From NCBI GenBank assembly GCA_963678675.1, contig OY783193.1:28744750-28808749 (forward strand): a stretch of 64,000 nt of DNA, written 5' to 3'. A model generated the notes under the pieces. It searched no databases. It saw only the letters and a program-made list of their open reading frames with translations, and was not told where the DNA came from. Origin of the DNA: Xiphydria camelus (lineage: Eukaryota > Arthropoda > Insecta > Hymenoptera > Xiphydriidae). Position numbers and translations under genes: made by a program. Positions within the stretch are counted from its first letter, which is position 1. Each line of letters opens with the position of its first letter. Of the stretch, positions 10,799 through 22,815 are shown one piece after another.

Positions 10799-11017
10799 TT
10801 GCATTTTTATTTTTGCCTGTCCGGAGAAGGGACAATTTATTACTTTATGGCTCTTTCTCGAAAGTACAGAAAAAGGGGAAAAACGTTCTTACCGGGTTTT
10901 CGAGTGAAAGTTTTTTCCGAACATGTGGATAACCAGACAGTCGAGGCGATGGCTCATGGGGTGGCCGCCACGCTCATCTCCAGGTATACATGTAGTCGCC
11001 AATCGTCTATTTTTTAA
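10799..11017 (+). CDS. unrecognised 72-codon open frame inside palindrome M
   Basis: The stretch from FMALSRKYRKRGKTFLPG to EAMAHGVAATL is not one I recognise. AATAAAG follows at 11181-11187, so it could be the 3' end of a transposon gene. It ends shortly after a possible donor-like GGTATACAT, which is poor. It could equally be chance in a single-copy loop. Confidence 0.25.
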   Translation: MHFYFCLSGEGTIYYFMALSRKYRKRGKTFLPGFRVKVFSEHVDNQTVEAMAHGVAATLISRYTCSRQSSIF

Positions 11018-11540
11018 TTCTTCTTGGAGTCTTTGCGTTGTTTAGCTTACTGTTATATAAAATCTGGGCACTCTCTCTCTTATTCCAGCAACGTACAAGT
11101 TTTTGGAAGGCTATAATATTGTATTTGTTGTAATATTGTTGTAATATTTGTAAAGATTGTTATTGTATTCATTGTTTTATAATAAAGTTTTTTTACACCG
11201 CCAAATTGTTAATGATTTTTTATCGCTCTCTAAAAAATGTAATTTTTCTGTTTGTTTGCTGTGGTATTTTTATAGAATAGATAAAATTTATCGAATAATT
11301 ATCACTAACATATTATTCTGATAGAAATATTAATATTTCCCCATCCATATATTTAATTGAAAATATTTGAAAAATATTTCTCACATTTTAATATTTTATA
11401 TTTAATTTAAAGTAATTAAAAGTTTACTACCAGTACCTACTCCATCGTAGTCGCTTTTTCTCGGCATTTTAGTAGTGTTATCTTTTTCAATCGTACGAGT
11501 AACCGTCGCGTGGCGCCCACTTCCTACGTTGCGTCCTATA

Positions 11541-12001
11541 GGTCGGGACATACATTACCGGGCCGTGCCAGGGCCGGAACACGGCCGAGTATCATCCGTC
11601 GTCCGGCGAACGATCTGTCCAATAGAATCAAATGCTTTTGTTCTCACTTTACCGAGCCGTGACCGGGCGTCGCCAACGAACCGTCACCGGGCCAGGCCAG
11701 TTAGTTCAGTTTTACTTTTTCACGGTGACGGTCCGGCCGCGCTTCTCGTGTTTCCATAATTTACGTGTTTTAGCGCCTAGCAACCTAGCAGTTTCCAAGA
11801 CAACTGACGACTGACGGATATGTGTGGTTCCTAGATACACGCGCCGCGCTGTGCAAGGCTTCTGATCATTTCTTCCCCTTCGGCCGTGTTCGACCATGGC
11901 ACGACCCGGTTATGTATGTCTCACCCTTCAACGTGCCGTGCCAGGGCCAAATGACGGCCGTGTTCCGGCCCTGGCACGGCCCGGTAATGTGTGTCCCGAC
12001 C
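11541..12001. mobile_element. NN: nested element with GGTCGGGACA tips
   Basis: Tips GGTCGGGACATACATTACCG and CGGTAATGTGTGTCCCGACC are inverted. Inner motifs of the GGCCGTGCCAGGGCCGGAAC type repeat in both orientations. It interrupts the M arm between CCTATA and (TAT)GCAAATTTGC; the empty version near 10513-10525 reads GCAAATTTGCTATAGGACGC. The duplication is TA-rich but not exact. Confidence 0.7.
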
Positions 12002-12156
12002 TATGCAAATTTGCCTGTAGTACGCGCATCTTGGCTAGCTCCGATAAATTTCAAAGCTTTACAACCGTGATTCATGACCGACTTTTTGCAGGTAGGGTTA
12101 TACCATCGTGTATGAATAAAATTATCTTTATTTTCATATATAGTTTAATTGGTAAG

Positions 12157-13376
12157 CCCGGGTTGAGTTTTTTGACCTGGGAAGTCCTTGTAACGACAAA
12201 ATTCTCCCATTCATATTGAAGGCCTGAGTTGTCCTCTAAGGTCCTAGTTATGGTCCTAATCAGAGGTTCCTGGGTTTAAAACGGACAAATGTAAGACCTA
12301 GGAAGGCCTAGTTTGATCTGCCCCGGGTCGAGTTTTTCGACCTGGGAAGTCCTGGGAAGTCCTTGAAACGATAAAATTTTGCTGCCCCTACTCTAAATTT
12401 TCCAAGCGATAATTGTTTATTTTTATTTTTATATTATATATAGAACAAAATCGTTTTCAAAAATGGTGTGTGGCGAACGAAAAGTGAGTTCGCCATTTCG
12501 ACCCGGAGTCGGCCTGTGGACTCGTCAGTAAAACTAGGCTGACTCCTGCCTTAGAAGCTCTGTGGTCCTCTTAGGTATTATAGTATTGCACCGCTGTTTT
12601 ACTACCGAGAGCCGAGAGCCGGGGGCCAGGAGCCGCGAGCTGGGGGCCGAGAGGGTCGGCGCCATCTGGCGTCAGGCCGCCACAGCGTGACGGGTCGCCA
12701 CAGAGCAATAGATGAGCGAGGAGATACAGCACGTGTTAGGACTTTACAGGTCTTCTTAGCCTTTACCAGGTCTACTCAGTTTTAACGCTTTCGCTTCGGC
12801 AGTCCAGTCCGCCGAATTCCCATGACTGAACGGAAGCACAAGCCAGAAATGTGCACAGTGCGCGTGGTTTTGTATATACGTTTTCTAAGTCTGAAATATC
12901 AACTGTGCTTAAAACAATCGTTGCTCTAATATGATACGTATAGTTCACATTTTTAATATGAAAAAACTTATACAACTTATATCAGTTATTCTAAAAACAC
13001 TAGACCAATTACAGTTAATATATTTTTAGGTATTTACATATTTACAAGACTTTACGATTAAACGTTTAATCTATTATGTGAATAAAATCAACAACAAATA
13101 TTTTGCCGATAACGAATAATTTATCATTGACTACAGATGGTACTTGTATACACCTCATATGGATGCCGGAATGTTCCGTCGCTCGCACACACAAGTCGTC
13201 GCGCGGATGACGGATATATCCGTCGCTCGATCGAAAGGGTTAAACAGATCTTAATAGGCCACTAGCTTTTGCCAGGACTTCCCAGGTCAAATACTCGACC
13301 CGGGAGATCTCACTAGGCTAGTTTAGGTTTTGCTAGGACTTCCCAGGACTTCCCAGGTCAAAAAACTCGGCCCGGG
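12157..13376. mobile_element. L1: CCCGGG-tipped element, 2-bp target duplication AG
   Basis: The left tip CCCGGGTTGAGTTTTTTGAC and right tip GTCAAAAAACTCGGCCCGGG are inverted. It sits at TAATTGGTAAG / AGCAGATCGGTG, while the uninterrupted M arm near 10360 reads (complement) GGTAAGCAGATCGG, so AG is duplicated. CCAGGTCT/CTTCCCAGG modules recur throughout. Other copies of the family are L2 (48596-54297) and L3 (58780-60540). The segment 12490-12580 is the intact counterpart of the LINE insertion site near 49262. No coding sequence is seen. Confidence 0.75.
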
Positions 13377-13554
13377 AGCAGATCGGTGCAAATTGCTCAT
13401 ATCAGCTCACCTGTTTATATAGTTTTAAGGGTAGTCTTGAGCATATTTTATTAGCCTACCCATTCGCGATATATTCATTGACGTATTATGTTTGATAAAT
13501 AATACTTTTCATCCGGTAAGCAGATCGGTGAAGAACGTCTCTAGTTCGGATCTT

Positions 13555-13891
13555 GTACTATTGGCTGAGATGTAGTGCAGTACCCGGCAAACGCTTCGAA
13601 AGAAGATCCCTACACGGAGAAGAAGGATTTTGCAGTCTTAGCAAAACTAAGTTTTTCTGAGAAATGTTTGCTATCACGACAAAAGTATTATTTATGGCAG
13701 CAGTATGTGTCCAATGATAGGAAATTTAATTACAGTTTAAGTGAAATTTGTTAACTATTATTCGATATATCTTTTGTCGCGACAGATAATATTTTTTTCA
13801 CGATGGCAAAATATTCTCAGCAAAATCCAGTTTTGGTAGAACTGCAAAATCAATGTTTTCCGCGTAATGCCTAAATTAGCCAATCAGACGC
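13555..13891. other. intronic spacer, no recognised feature
   Basis: AT-rich. It holds short inverted matches such as GTCGCGACAGATAATATTTT but no exon or clear element end. Confidence 0.35.
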
Positions 13892-14118
13892 TACACTGAG
13901 AGAAAAATGTAGTAGATTTGACTAAATAGGCGGTTACGGGTGGAGGAATGCAGATTAAGTTACTTGGACTAATAATTGGCTCAAATGGACTGCAACCTGT
14001 TTCTTTCAATTAGCCGTTAATCGTTATAACCAAATTTATTAGTCGGAGTAACATTCTGCACCTTCCCATCCGTAAACGCAGATTTAATTGAAAATATACC
14101 ACTTTTTCTCTCAGTGTA
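13892..14118. mobile_element. Y: 227-bp MITE with CACTGAGAGAAAAA ends
   Basis: TACACTGAGAGAAAAATG is inverted by TTTTTCTCTCAGTGTA. Related ends occur near 60560 (ACAGAGAAAAAAATTATGAG) and 22695. It lies about 260 bp upstream of the second Slo2 exon. Confidence 0.75.
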
Positions 14119-14378
14119 GGAACCTTCTCCCGAAATGGTTGATGAATGCTGCTTCCATGTCGTCACAACCAATCATCGAGGTGCAAGCAATATCCAGTAG
14201 TGTCAGATCGCCTACAGTCTCCAAAGCGCTACATAGCATATAGTCCTATGATCCGCACCCTGACAATCACTCTGTAGAAGCTCCTCGCTTTATACGCGTC
14301 GTTGAAGAAAGCCACGATCGATTGAGAGCGGTTTCTTCCTCGATCGACACGATGAATAATCGGACGGTATCTTTACAG

Positions 14379-14462
14379 TTGCTGTACCCGCCCATGAGGA
14401 ATCTGTTCATACCGGTGTTCCTCAACTGCTGGCTGGCGAAGCACTCCTTAGAGAATATGTTT
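14379..14462 (+). CDS. SLO2: Slo2/KCNT channel, S4-region exon
   Basis: This 84-bp exon encodes 28 residues: LLYPPMRNLFIPVFLNCWLA followed by KHSLENMF. The RNLFIPVFLNCWLAKH core is nearly invariant in Slo2/KCNT channels and identifies the gene. The acceptor TATCTTTACAG ends at 14378 and the donor GTAAGT starts at 14463; both ends are phase 0, so it joins in frame to the exons on each side. The flanking introns are 8.7 kb and 1.43 kb. Element Z2 lies only 36 bp beyond the donor. The exon itself is intact and shows no sign of decay, so the gene is probably functional. Confidence 0.95.
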
Positions 14463-14498
14463 GTAAGTACATACGCGAAACATCATGTTTAATCTCCA

Positions 14499-14901
14499 AA
14501 TGGGCATGTTCACAACTGTTTGTACAACTGTTTAAAGTGCATGAATCGAAAGATTAGGGTATTAAAGTAATGTAGGTAAAAAATGGGTCATTAAAAAAAT
14601 GTTTTTCCATTATTTTTGAGATGTTAAAGAAGGCATTCGTTTTAAAGCGTCGCACTTTCACCACCATTTTAACTGACCAATCAGAGTCGGACAACAGATT
14701 CTCCACTGTTCACAAACCCGGGTTTAGCCCCTTGCCAATGGCTTTAGTGACATCACTAAGGATTTCGTTTGAATCGAAGTCAAACTTTAAACATAAAAAA
14801 AAAAAGAAATTAGTGCTCAGAAAAAAACAAACACATCTTATTAATAAGCACAGAAAGTATTAACGAATGATCAAAAAAAAAAAATCGTGAACATGCCCAT
14901 T
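14499..14901 (+). mobile_element. Z2: 0.4 kb non-autonomous DNA element
   Basis: Terminal inverted repeats AATGGGCATGTTCAC and GTGAACATGCCCATT. Direct copy of Z1 (6480-6878). It sits inside the short Slo2 intron without touching the splice sites. Confidence 0.85.
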
Positions 14902-15070
14902 GTGCAATTTAATCGAGAAGCTCTTTCAATCGTAGATCATCTAGTACAAGAGCATTTTGATTAATGAAACGAACACTGTTAATTGAATCAATAGTTCTCC
15001 CCTTTGTATGTGCTCTGAGCGAAGCGATGTGTTCCGAACTATTTCTATTCGACGACTCCTAGTTTTGCAA

Positions 15071-15891
<821 letters not shown>

Positions 15892-15986
15892 AACGACTTG
15901 CACAGAGCGATGCAAAAGTCCCAATCGGCGCTGAGCCAACAACTGATGATTCTCAGCGCCACCTTACTGTGCCTCGTATTCACCAG
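15892..15986 (+). CDS. SLO2: Slo2/KCNT channel, S5-region exon
   Basis: This 95-bp exon encodes NDLHRAMQKSQSALSQQLMI followed by LSATLLCLVFT and two bases (AG) of the next codon. It matches the S4-S5 linker and S5 helix of Slo2/KCNT. The acceptor CTCTACCACAG ends at 15891 and the donor GTAAGT starts at 15987; it enters in phase 0 and leaves in phase 2. The next exon should carry the CGIQH segment and the GYGD selectivity filter. I do not find it on either strand downstream, so the following intron probably exceeds 48 kb, or the exon lies beyond the window. Confidence 0.95.
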
Positions 15987-16052
15987 GTAAGTTCACAGCA
16001 TTTGCCCACCACATCGACAGCTCCTCCATCGGAAGAAGATCGTCTCGTGTTA

Positions 16053-17127
16053 AGGTCCAGATACACATGCTAGTAAAAAAGCATGCTTATGAGCATGCTT
16101 AAAAGAAGTATGCTCTTTTAACTGCTACACTTGCTCGATATGAGCATGCTACTTTTAAGCATGCTTCTAAATAAGCATGCTAAAGCAAGCACTCGGATAC
16201 ACATGCTATTTACTAGGAGGCTGTATAGCAGGCAGGCTGTAATTCGTGAAAAACTGCAACTGGCGAATATTTGTTATCTCGCTCAAAGATAAAAGAGGAA
16301 ATATAATTTGTAATGTATGTCACATTCTGAGAAAAAGCGATTAAATTTTTATCACGGTCAAATTTGGAAGTAAAATTACTTGATTCTGTTCATGATTTTC
16401 TAGAAATTTGTTAGTTTAGCGATTACTTTGTTCGCTCGATCAAAGTTACTTCATATACTGAGAAAAGAGTTTATTTGCAGTTAATAAATGTATAATTGAT
16501 TACGGCGTAAAAAATATTTTGTTAGGCCAAGTAAATATAATATTAATTATTACAATGTCTCTTTCATTCAAACAAAAATAGAGTAATAGCTAATGAATAT
16601 TTACTTGGCCCAAAGAAACATTTTTTTCGCCATAATCAAGTACTCTGAGGGAAGAGGTCTAGTTAAATACAAACCTAAGACAAAAATTTATTTGAGATAA
16701 ATAGACATTTATTTACATCGAATAAAAATGTATTTACATTAAATTAGAGATTTGCATATCTTTTAATCGAGTACGAACCTAGTAGAACATTTATCTAATT
16801 CAAATAGAGTCTTATTCAATGAGAATAAATTCCTTTTCATCTCAAATAAAATGTTTATTAGATTCAACTAGACACGACAGAACACGACTAGACGCGACGG
16901 ATATGAGCATGCTTATTAGCAAACACCGTCTACACTTGCTCATAAGCGTTCCCCTTTTCACCCCCGCCTCAGGAAGCATGCTCGAAAATCAACCGTCGGT
17001 CGATTTGTGAGCATGCTTATTTTAAGCATGCTCGAAACGAGCAAGACTTGGATACACATGCTACTAGGAGCACTTCCTGGAAAAAAGCCTGCTTGCGTGC
17101 TCGAAACTAGCATGTGTATCTGGACCT
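16053..17127. mobile_element. N: 1.1 kb element with AGGTCCAG tips and GCATGC clusters, 3-bp duplication TTA
   Basis: Tips AGGTCCAGATACACATGCTA and TAGCATGTGTATCTGGACCT are inverted and flanked by TTA at 16050-16052 and 17128-17130. Both subterminal regions (16075-16205 and 16900-17115) hold many copies of the palindrome GCATGC, often as AGCATGCTTA. Such clusters may be protein-binding sites. A TTA duplication fits PIF/Harbinger targets, but the tip does not decide it. There is no coding sequence. Confidence 0.75.
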
Positions 17128-17130
17128 TTA

Positions 17131-18261
17131 AGAGCAAACCTATTCACGAACGGTGTCAGCATCCCGTCCCACACTCGAAACGCGCTTCCCATCCCACTAT
17201 CTCCTAAGTTTTCCGTAGTCAGGCTTCCGTTGTAGCGCGATAGAACGTCTCCGTCAGTCGATCGCCACCGAAGGCGGCGCGCGGTAAAATCGAAAGCTTG
17301 GGGGGGAGTCTAACGCGTGGAAAATAACTCTATTTTTACGAATTTTTTTTTAGAGCTATTGTTGAAGTAGATACATTCTAATGTTTCGCATGTTACAAAG
17401 CATCATTCGAACAATATTTCGTAATTTTTTTGTAGAAAAATATTGAGAAATAAGCTGGTGACGAAGCATTTTCGAGGACGCCTTTTAGAAAAGATGATTT
17501 GCGGTGGACACTATATTTCAGCGTAGAATTATCTCAAATCAAAAAATCAAAGCAATTTAGTTAAAACAGATGTTTTTCTAGACCCCTACGTTTTTCTTTA
17601 ATTTTTTTTCCATTTTTAAATGTTTGATGGTTTGAAGAAAAATTGCGATTTTTCACGAAAAAATCCGTCATTTTGTTGCTGTAAAACCCCCTTAATGTTA
17701 CAAATAAAGAAAAAGAAAAACGTAAGGGTTTGGTATTTTATATCGTCGGCTAAATGTGTTAACCTGCTAACTCCATATTTTACAATTTTAAGATGCTTTG
17801 ATACTCGGCAACTTCATGGCTAGACTAGACTAAATAATTTACATACATTTTATTTAAAAGAAGGTTAGACAAATACTGACAACTATTGTGTTCAAATCCG
17901 TTGTCATATAAGAACTTTTGTATTGATAAAGACAGATTTTTCTCGCTCCTCAAAATATAACTTGATCTGAATTAGCAGGTCAACATATTTAGCCGACGAT
18001 GTGTAGAAAGTGTGTACAAAATTTGAAAAGAATAGGTGCAGTAGTTTTTAAATGACGATGTCAACGGACTTTTAAAACTTGGTTTCGAGAAACGCGTTTA
18101 AAGTGTCGAGTTCTTGCCGCTCCGCAGTATATTAGGAGCGGAGACTTAAAGGTCTATGACTGAGAGTTTTGCTCCGATTGACTTGAAACTTGGACACAAC
18201 ATTCTTTAAATGTTTTACTATAAGAAGAGGCAATTTTTAAAAAACTGATTTTTAGACCGTA
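17131..18261. other. long AT-rich stretch, no gene recognised
   Basis: Contains an inverted match between ATCGTCGGCTAAATGTGTTA (17743) and its near-complement at 17973-18002. A segment near 18170-18225 (GCTCCGATTGACTTGAAACTTG) resembles the tandem repeat at 1128-1386. Frames here look random. Confidence 0.4.
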
Positions 18262-18284
18262 CCCCCCCCCCCCCCCCCCCCCCC
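18262..18284 (+). repeat. homopolymer C23
   Basis: Twenty-three uninterrupted C residues; its length is likely unreliable in any assembly. Confidence 0.9.
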
Positions 18285-18992
18285 TAAGGAGGATCGTCAG
18301 AGAAATGACTTCTCAGAAACCGTAGTTGAAAATTTTGTAAAATACTTGTGAACTCATTTTAATAAGAGAAAAAAATCAAACAATTTGACTACAGTTTTCT
18401 CGTAATTAATATTTTGAAGTGAAACTCTTTGCTGAGGGTACTAAAAGCGTGCTCTATGCAACGACAAAACCGTAACGAAACCCACACACTGCAGCGCTAC
18501 CGTACGTGCCTCACTCAACTACCGATCTCGACCCTGCCACATTCCACTTTGGCCCTTCGCACACAACGCTACGCAGGTATCCGATACTCGACGAGTATAC
18601 ACATACCACGCGACGCGATTTTCTTCGGTGATGCTATATATTATACTCCCGCAGGGGGCAAAAATCAGCAGTTTCGACATCTGCTTTTCTTCGCTTTTCA
18701 TCGAGGTCAAAAAACTGCCGTATACGGAGAAGGAGTTATAGGCGAGTCTTTGATAAAAAAGATGTCGAAAATTCTGATTTTTTAGGTGAAACTTCTTTGC
18801 GGAGGGTACTGAATGCGCGCCCGAGGAGACGAAAAACCGTAACGAAACCCACACACTCCACCGCTCTCGACCGTGTCTCACTCATACAGCGCTCTCGACC
18901 CTGCCCCAATACACCGGTGTCGACTCAGCCCCATTCCACCGCTCCCGACCGTGCGTACGTATTGACTCCATGTATTGAGTCCATGTATTGTC

Positions 18993-19148
18993 TTTGCGAG
19001 GCTGGCTCGCGAAGCCGCCGCGCGAAGCGTGCCACGTGTTGGATCGCCTTGCCTAGTGAAGCTGTCGCCGTTCGTTTGTCTACATATTCCGAGGCAAAAA
19101 TGTCTTAAGGCTGCCTTGCGCGGCGGCCTCGCGAACCAGCCTCGCAAA
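18993..19148. mobile_element. PP: 156-bp GC-rich MITE
   Basis: TTTGCGAGGCTGGCTCGCGA and its inverted counterpart TCGCGAACCAGCCTCGCAAA, with CCGCCGCGC/GCGCGGCGG continuing inward. It is compact and much richer in GC than its surroundings. Confidence 0.75.
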
Positions 19149-19336
19149 ATATGGGTTTCCCGTCGCAAAGGGGACTTCTACGTCATTTTTTACTGCTCAC
19201 TATTATCGCAACCTAAATATCGCACTAATCTAGATTTAATCTGTACATCGGTCGCAACAGCGAGGCGGGCGGTATGTTTTGGTGAATGGGGGTTGCAAAT
19301 GCGTTCGCAGTCCCACACCTTTCCCTCACAACAACC

Positions 19337-19965
19337 TCGCAGTGTATCTAATTGTAAACCACGGCTATATCACGGAATTACTGTATCTCTTTGAATCCAA
19401 TATAATCACCAGTAATGTTGTGAGTGCAGTGTTAAATCATTTCAACTAACCGATACGGTTTAAATCCACCACACTACATTTTCGGTCACTAGTCGTGTCA
19501 CGCAGTAGTGTCTTCGGGATTTACGACGTCGAGGAGATCTACTCTTGATCGCACATGTTATAGTTATTAATTTGAAACTGAAGAATAAATGAAGCAAAAA
19601 TCAATCGCTGTTTAGACTGTGCAGAGGGGGTCTGGTTTGTGTTGCTCGAGAGGGTTTCTTCGGGCAATGGAAGCTATTGTTCATATTACGAGGCGACGCA
19701 GTGTCGCACCTCCACTAAGAGGACTGTTTAGGCTCACCATAAATCTAGCGTTTAGGACCCTTTTTTGGGTGTGTCCGTAAGATGTATGAGAAGCCAGACT
19801 AGAGGGCGCAGAGTTACTTGTGAGTTGTTTGTATTTCGTTTGCACATTTTCAGTTTTCCGGATTTTACCGCGTCGAGTGGCTGGCTATACGGAGCTCGTG
19901 TAGTCTGCGATCGGAGTCGTGATCTTTCTCGAGTAACCACCATGCATTACTGTACATTCTTTTGT
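19337..19965 (+). repeat. QQ: segment duplicated in inverted orientation at the window end
   Basis: ATCTAATTGTAAACCACGGC onward matches the complement of 63618-64000 and then of 61378-61619. The second copy is interrupted by the 2 kb element D; this copy is the empty site (TTTAGGCTCACC at 19727-19738). No gene is recognised in it. Confidence 0.85.
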
Positions 19966-20015
19966 TTGTGTGTGTATGTGTGGGTGTATTATTTTATAAC
20001 AAAAAAAAACACAAA

Positions 20016-20219
20016 ACGTGTGGCCGCCACACGCGGAAGAAGTGAAACTTCGATATCAGTTTCTCTGAATTTGATTCCGGTGGTATTAGTTTCAATTGGC
20101 TCTATACAAGTCTTTTACAATGCTTCTTCGTAGAGCCAATTTAAACTAATACCATCGGAATCAAATTCAGAGAAACTGATATCGAAGTTTCACTTCTTCC
20201 ACGTGTGGCTGCCACAAGT
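20016..20219. mobile_element. O1: palindromic MITE, GTGTGGCCGCCACAC end
   Basis: The arms share CTTCGATATCAGTTTCTCTG and TTTGATTCCGGTGGTATTAG with their complements around a short loop. The second copy, O2, is at 60848-61063. Confidence 0.85.
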
Positions 20220-20697
20220 TTTTTCCTCCTTGTCTCCTTCACAAAACGCTTCGCGAATCCCCAAGCTGCTGACTCGCTCTTGCGAAAATCGGCTCGAGCA
20301 CAAACGGTTAATGGTTTTATGCGCCCGATTTATGGAGGAACTCGAGGGTCTTGGTCCTCGTCGCCGAAACTATTTACCCTCGTCACGTTTAGGGACCTGC
20401 AGAGAGGATAGGAACCATAGATTTATCGTTGCTATGTCTCGGCTACGACCGGTCGATGCATAGACGTTGCATTGACGGCGTGGCAGCGAAGCTGCAGCGT
20501 GCACATTCGTTCACTTGGTTTCGAGTTGAGATCGCTCTCCATGCATATGTATTCCATATCCATTTGAATATATCTATTTTCGTGTGTTCGCGTTGTTTTC
20601 CTCCTTGTCTCCTTCACAAAACGCTTCGCGAATCCTCAAGCTGCTGATTCGCTCTTTCGAAAATCGGCTTGAGCGCAAACGGTTAATGGTTTTAACC
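20220..20697 (+). repeat. 100-bp direct repeat (20222-20320 and 20597-20697)
   Basis: Both copies contain TCCTTGTCTCCTTCACAAAA, CGCTTCGCGAATCC and AAACGGTTAATGGTTTTA. The intervening sequence has no recognised gene. Confidence 0.75.
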
Positions 20698-20734
20698 ACG
20701 TTTTATGGCGTCAGGAGAACTGAAATGCTTCTTC

Positions 20735-20851
20735 GTCCTCGCTGACGCTTGCTACAGAGAAAGAGCGCGAAGCATGAGACAGAACGTGGCTAAAGAGTGG
20801 GACGGGGGCAGGAGAAATGAAACGGTGTAGTGTCGCTTTTCTAACGCTTGC

Positions 20852-20896
<45 letters not shown>

Positions 20897-21165
20897 TGGA
20901 TAAGGAGTGGGGCATTCGATATTCCCTTTCTCCTCTGTCCGTCTTCTGTGCTGTACTGACGCTTGCCATAGAGAAAGAGCGCGAAGCATGAGACAGAGCG
21001 TGGCTAAGGAGTGGGGCGGGGGCAGGAGAAATGAAACGGTATGGTCTCGCTTTACTAACGCTTGCCAGAGAGAGAGTGTGGGTAAGGAGTGGGACGTTCG
21101 ATATTCCCTGTCTCCTCTGTCCGTCTTCTGAGGCTGTTCCCCTCCATCGGTTTCACTATTTCGTT
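20735..21165 (+). repeat. R1 repeat, tandem units; empty site for element A
   Basis: More than two units with a (GA)n tract at about 20850-20895. The stretch GGTAAGGAGTGGGACGTTCG near 21082 is the uninterrupted counterpart of the element A insertion site. Confidence 0.85.
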
Positions 21166-21644
21166 AACAGCCGCATTCGCCAAAAGAGCTGAACTTACCC
21201 TATCGAGCGTAAAGAAGTTTCACTTCAAAAATTTAATTATTCGAAATAACAATTATAACAGTTTTGTAGAGCAGAAAGAGCTCTTTCGAGTACATATAAA
21301 CATATTGCCAAACAACAAAATAAATCGTTGTAAAATAAAAGAAAACGTAATTGTGCGACGGAACAGTCTCGGCGACGCGAGTATCGGCCACTTGAGCATG
21401 CCGGTCGCGGGAGTATAATATATAGCATCACCGACGAAAGTCGCGTCGCGTGGTGTGTGTACACTCGTCGAGTATCGGATACCTGCGTAGCGTTGTGTGC
21501 GAAGGGCCTAAGTGGAATGGGGCAGGGTCGAGATCGGTGGATGAGTGAGGCACGTACGGTAGCGCTGGAGTGTGTGGGTTTCATTACGGTTTTGTCGTTG
21601 CATAGAGCGCGCTTTTAGTACCCTCGGCAGAGAAGTTTCACTTC

Positions 21645-22205
21645 AAAATGTCATTGACGTAGGAAATGGGAGTTTGGAATTAAGTAAAAGCACTCACTAC
21701 AAAAAATATTCTTTATCAGAATGTGCTTGGAAGAAACTCTTTCACACTCTCCAGGGAACTAACTAAAAGGGCATACGGGGATCATGATATGGACCATCGA
21801 TGACTGGTTTCTTTCTTTTGTCCTCTTAGTGGAGATGCGACACTGTGTCGTCTCATAATATAAACAGTGCCACGGACGGTCAAGAGCAGTGGAATGGAGC
21901 ACGGTCGAGAGCGCTGAGTGAGGCAGGGTGAAGAGCGTCGATCCGAAAAACTATTCTATAGAATAGAGAGAAATAGATAGAAATTCATACTTCTTTTCAT
22001 CTTATCCTGCATTCCATTACCCTAGGCCCGTCTATCCGTTTGGCCGGCGTTTTGTCGAAATCGAGCGACGCGAAGCGTCGCGAGATAAGTCCGTTGACCG
22101 ACCGCCATTCCCAACAAACTTGAGGGAGCGCCGCGATAGCGGCGCCGGGGCGATAGCCCCCCGGGGGTTGGCGAGCGAAGCGAGCAGGGGGCGGATGCCC
22201 CCTAG
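21645..22205 (+). mobile_element. spacer ending in a Helitron-like 3' terminus
   Basis: Bases 22186-22205 read GGGGGCGGATGCCCCCTAGT: a short GC hairpin directly followed by CTAG then T, the form of Helitron 3' ends. Upstream GGTTGGCGAGCGAAGCGAGC is shared with 34480-34500 and 43375-43395. The 5' end of the element is not identified. The rest of 21645-22000 contains a relative of 19690-19725 (TGGAGATGCGACACTGTGTC) but no gene. Confidence 0.45.
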
Positions 22206-22806
22206 TCACTTATAAAAAATAATAGATGCTTACCGCATCTAAAAGGTTAAACTAAATTAATGTGGTAGATCCAACTGCATGGTACAGTTGACTTGTTCAA
22301 TGGACTTAACTACTAATGCAATTGCTTCAAATGCATAGAAATTGAACAACGATCAAGTAACTAGATTAACTATATTATTCAGTTGAATATCAATCTAATA
22401 CTTCAATGAGATCATCTAAGTCCCTGCAAACAAATTATTCCAACCACCGATGAGGTTCATGGAAAATTATCATTCAGCGCATTCTGCGACATGCGGTCAG
22501 CACAACTTCTCATTTAGGTTCCGCATATTTAAATAATTATAATATTAATTTTTATTATATAAAATTTTATAAATAAAAAATTTATTTATAATTAATATTC
22601 TCATTAAATAATTATTATATTAATTTTTATTAATATAAAATTTTATAAATAAAAAATCACCGCGGTCTGATATTTAGTTGAATCAACGGATACTTTTTCT
22701 CAGTGTACGGTCTAATTCGTTTACGACGGCACGCCGAGAATCTTCCCTCCAAAAAGGTGGACGAGTCGTACAACTTTACCTCTGTTTATACCACTTGCGA
22801 ATTGCG
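22206..22806. other. AT-rich spacer with short tandem repeats
   Basis: At 22520-22660 an approximately 90-bp AT-rich unit with ATAATTTTTATTAATATAAA-type text is repeated about twice. No gene is recognised. Confidence 0.4.
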
Positions 22807-22815
22807 GCCGATGGT

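Larger units (their letters stand above)
10185..13554. mobile_element. M: palindrome (arms about 460 bp) with two nested insertions in its right arm
   Basis: The left arm 10185-10644 is continuous. The right arm is found in three pieces: 11449-11540, 12002-12156 and 13377-13554. The gaps are filled by NN (11541-12001) and L1 (12157-13376). Tips read AGATCCGAACTAGAGACGTT and its complement. The unbroken left arm therefore works as an empty-site reference for both insertions. The single-copy interior 10645-11448 holds an open frame and a poly(A) signal. Confidence 0.8.
18416..21644. repeat. inverted repeat pair OO: 18416-18656 and 21408-21644
   Basis: Arms of about 240 bp share GACGAGTATACACA / GTACACTCGTC, CGATCTCGACCCTGCC and GTAGCGTTGTGTGCGAAGGG (or complements). 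About 2.7 kb of other repeats lies between them. The outer ends are GAAGTGAAACTC and GAAGTTTCACTTC. It may be a palindromic element stretched by later insertions. Frames in the arms mirror each other. Confidence 0.65.

Noticed and set aside
22040..22200. Bacterial contamination, from GCGAGCGAAGCGAGC and GC-rich text
   Set aside because: The same text recurs at 34480 and 43375 within AT-rich insect repeats and ends in a transposon-like hairpin.
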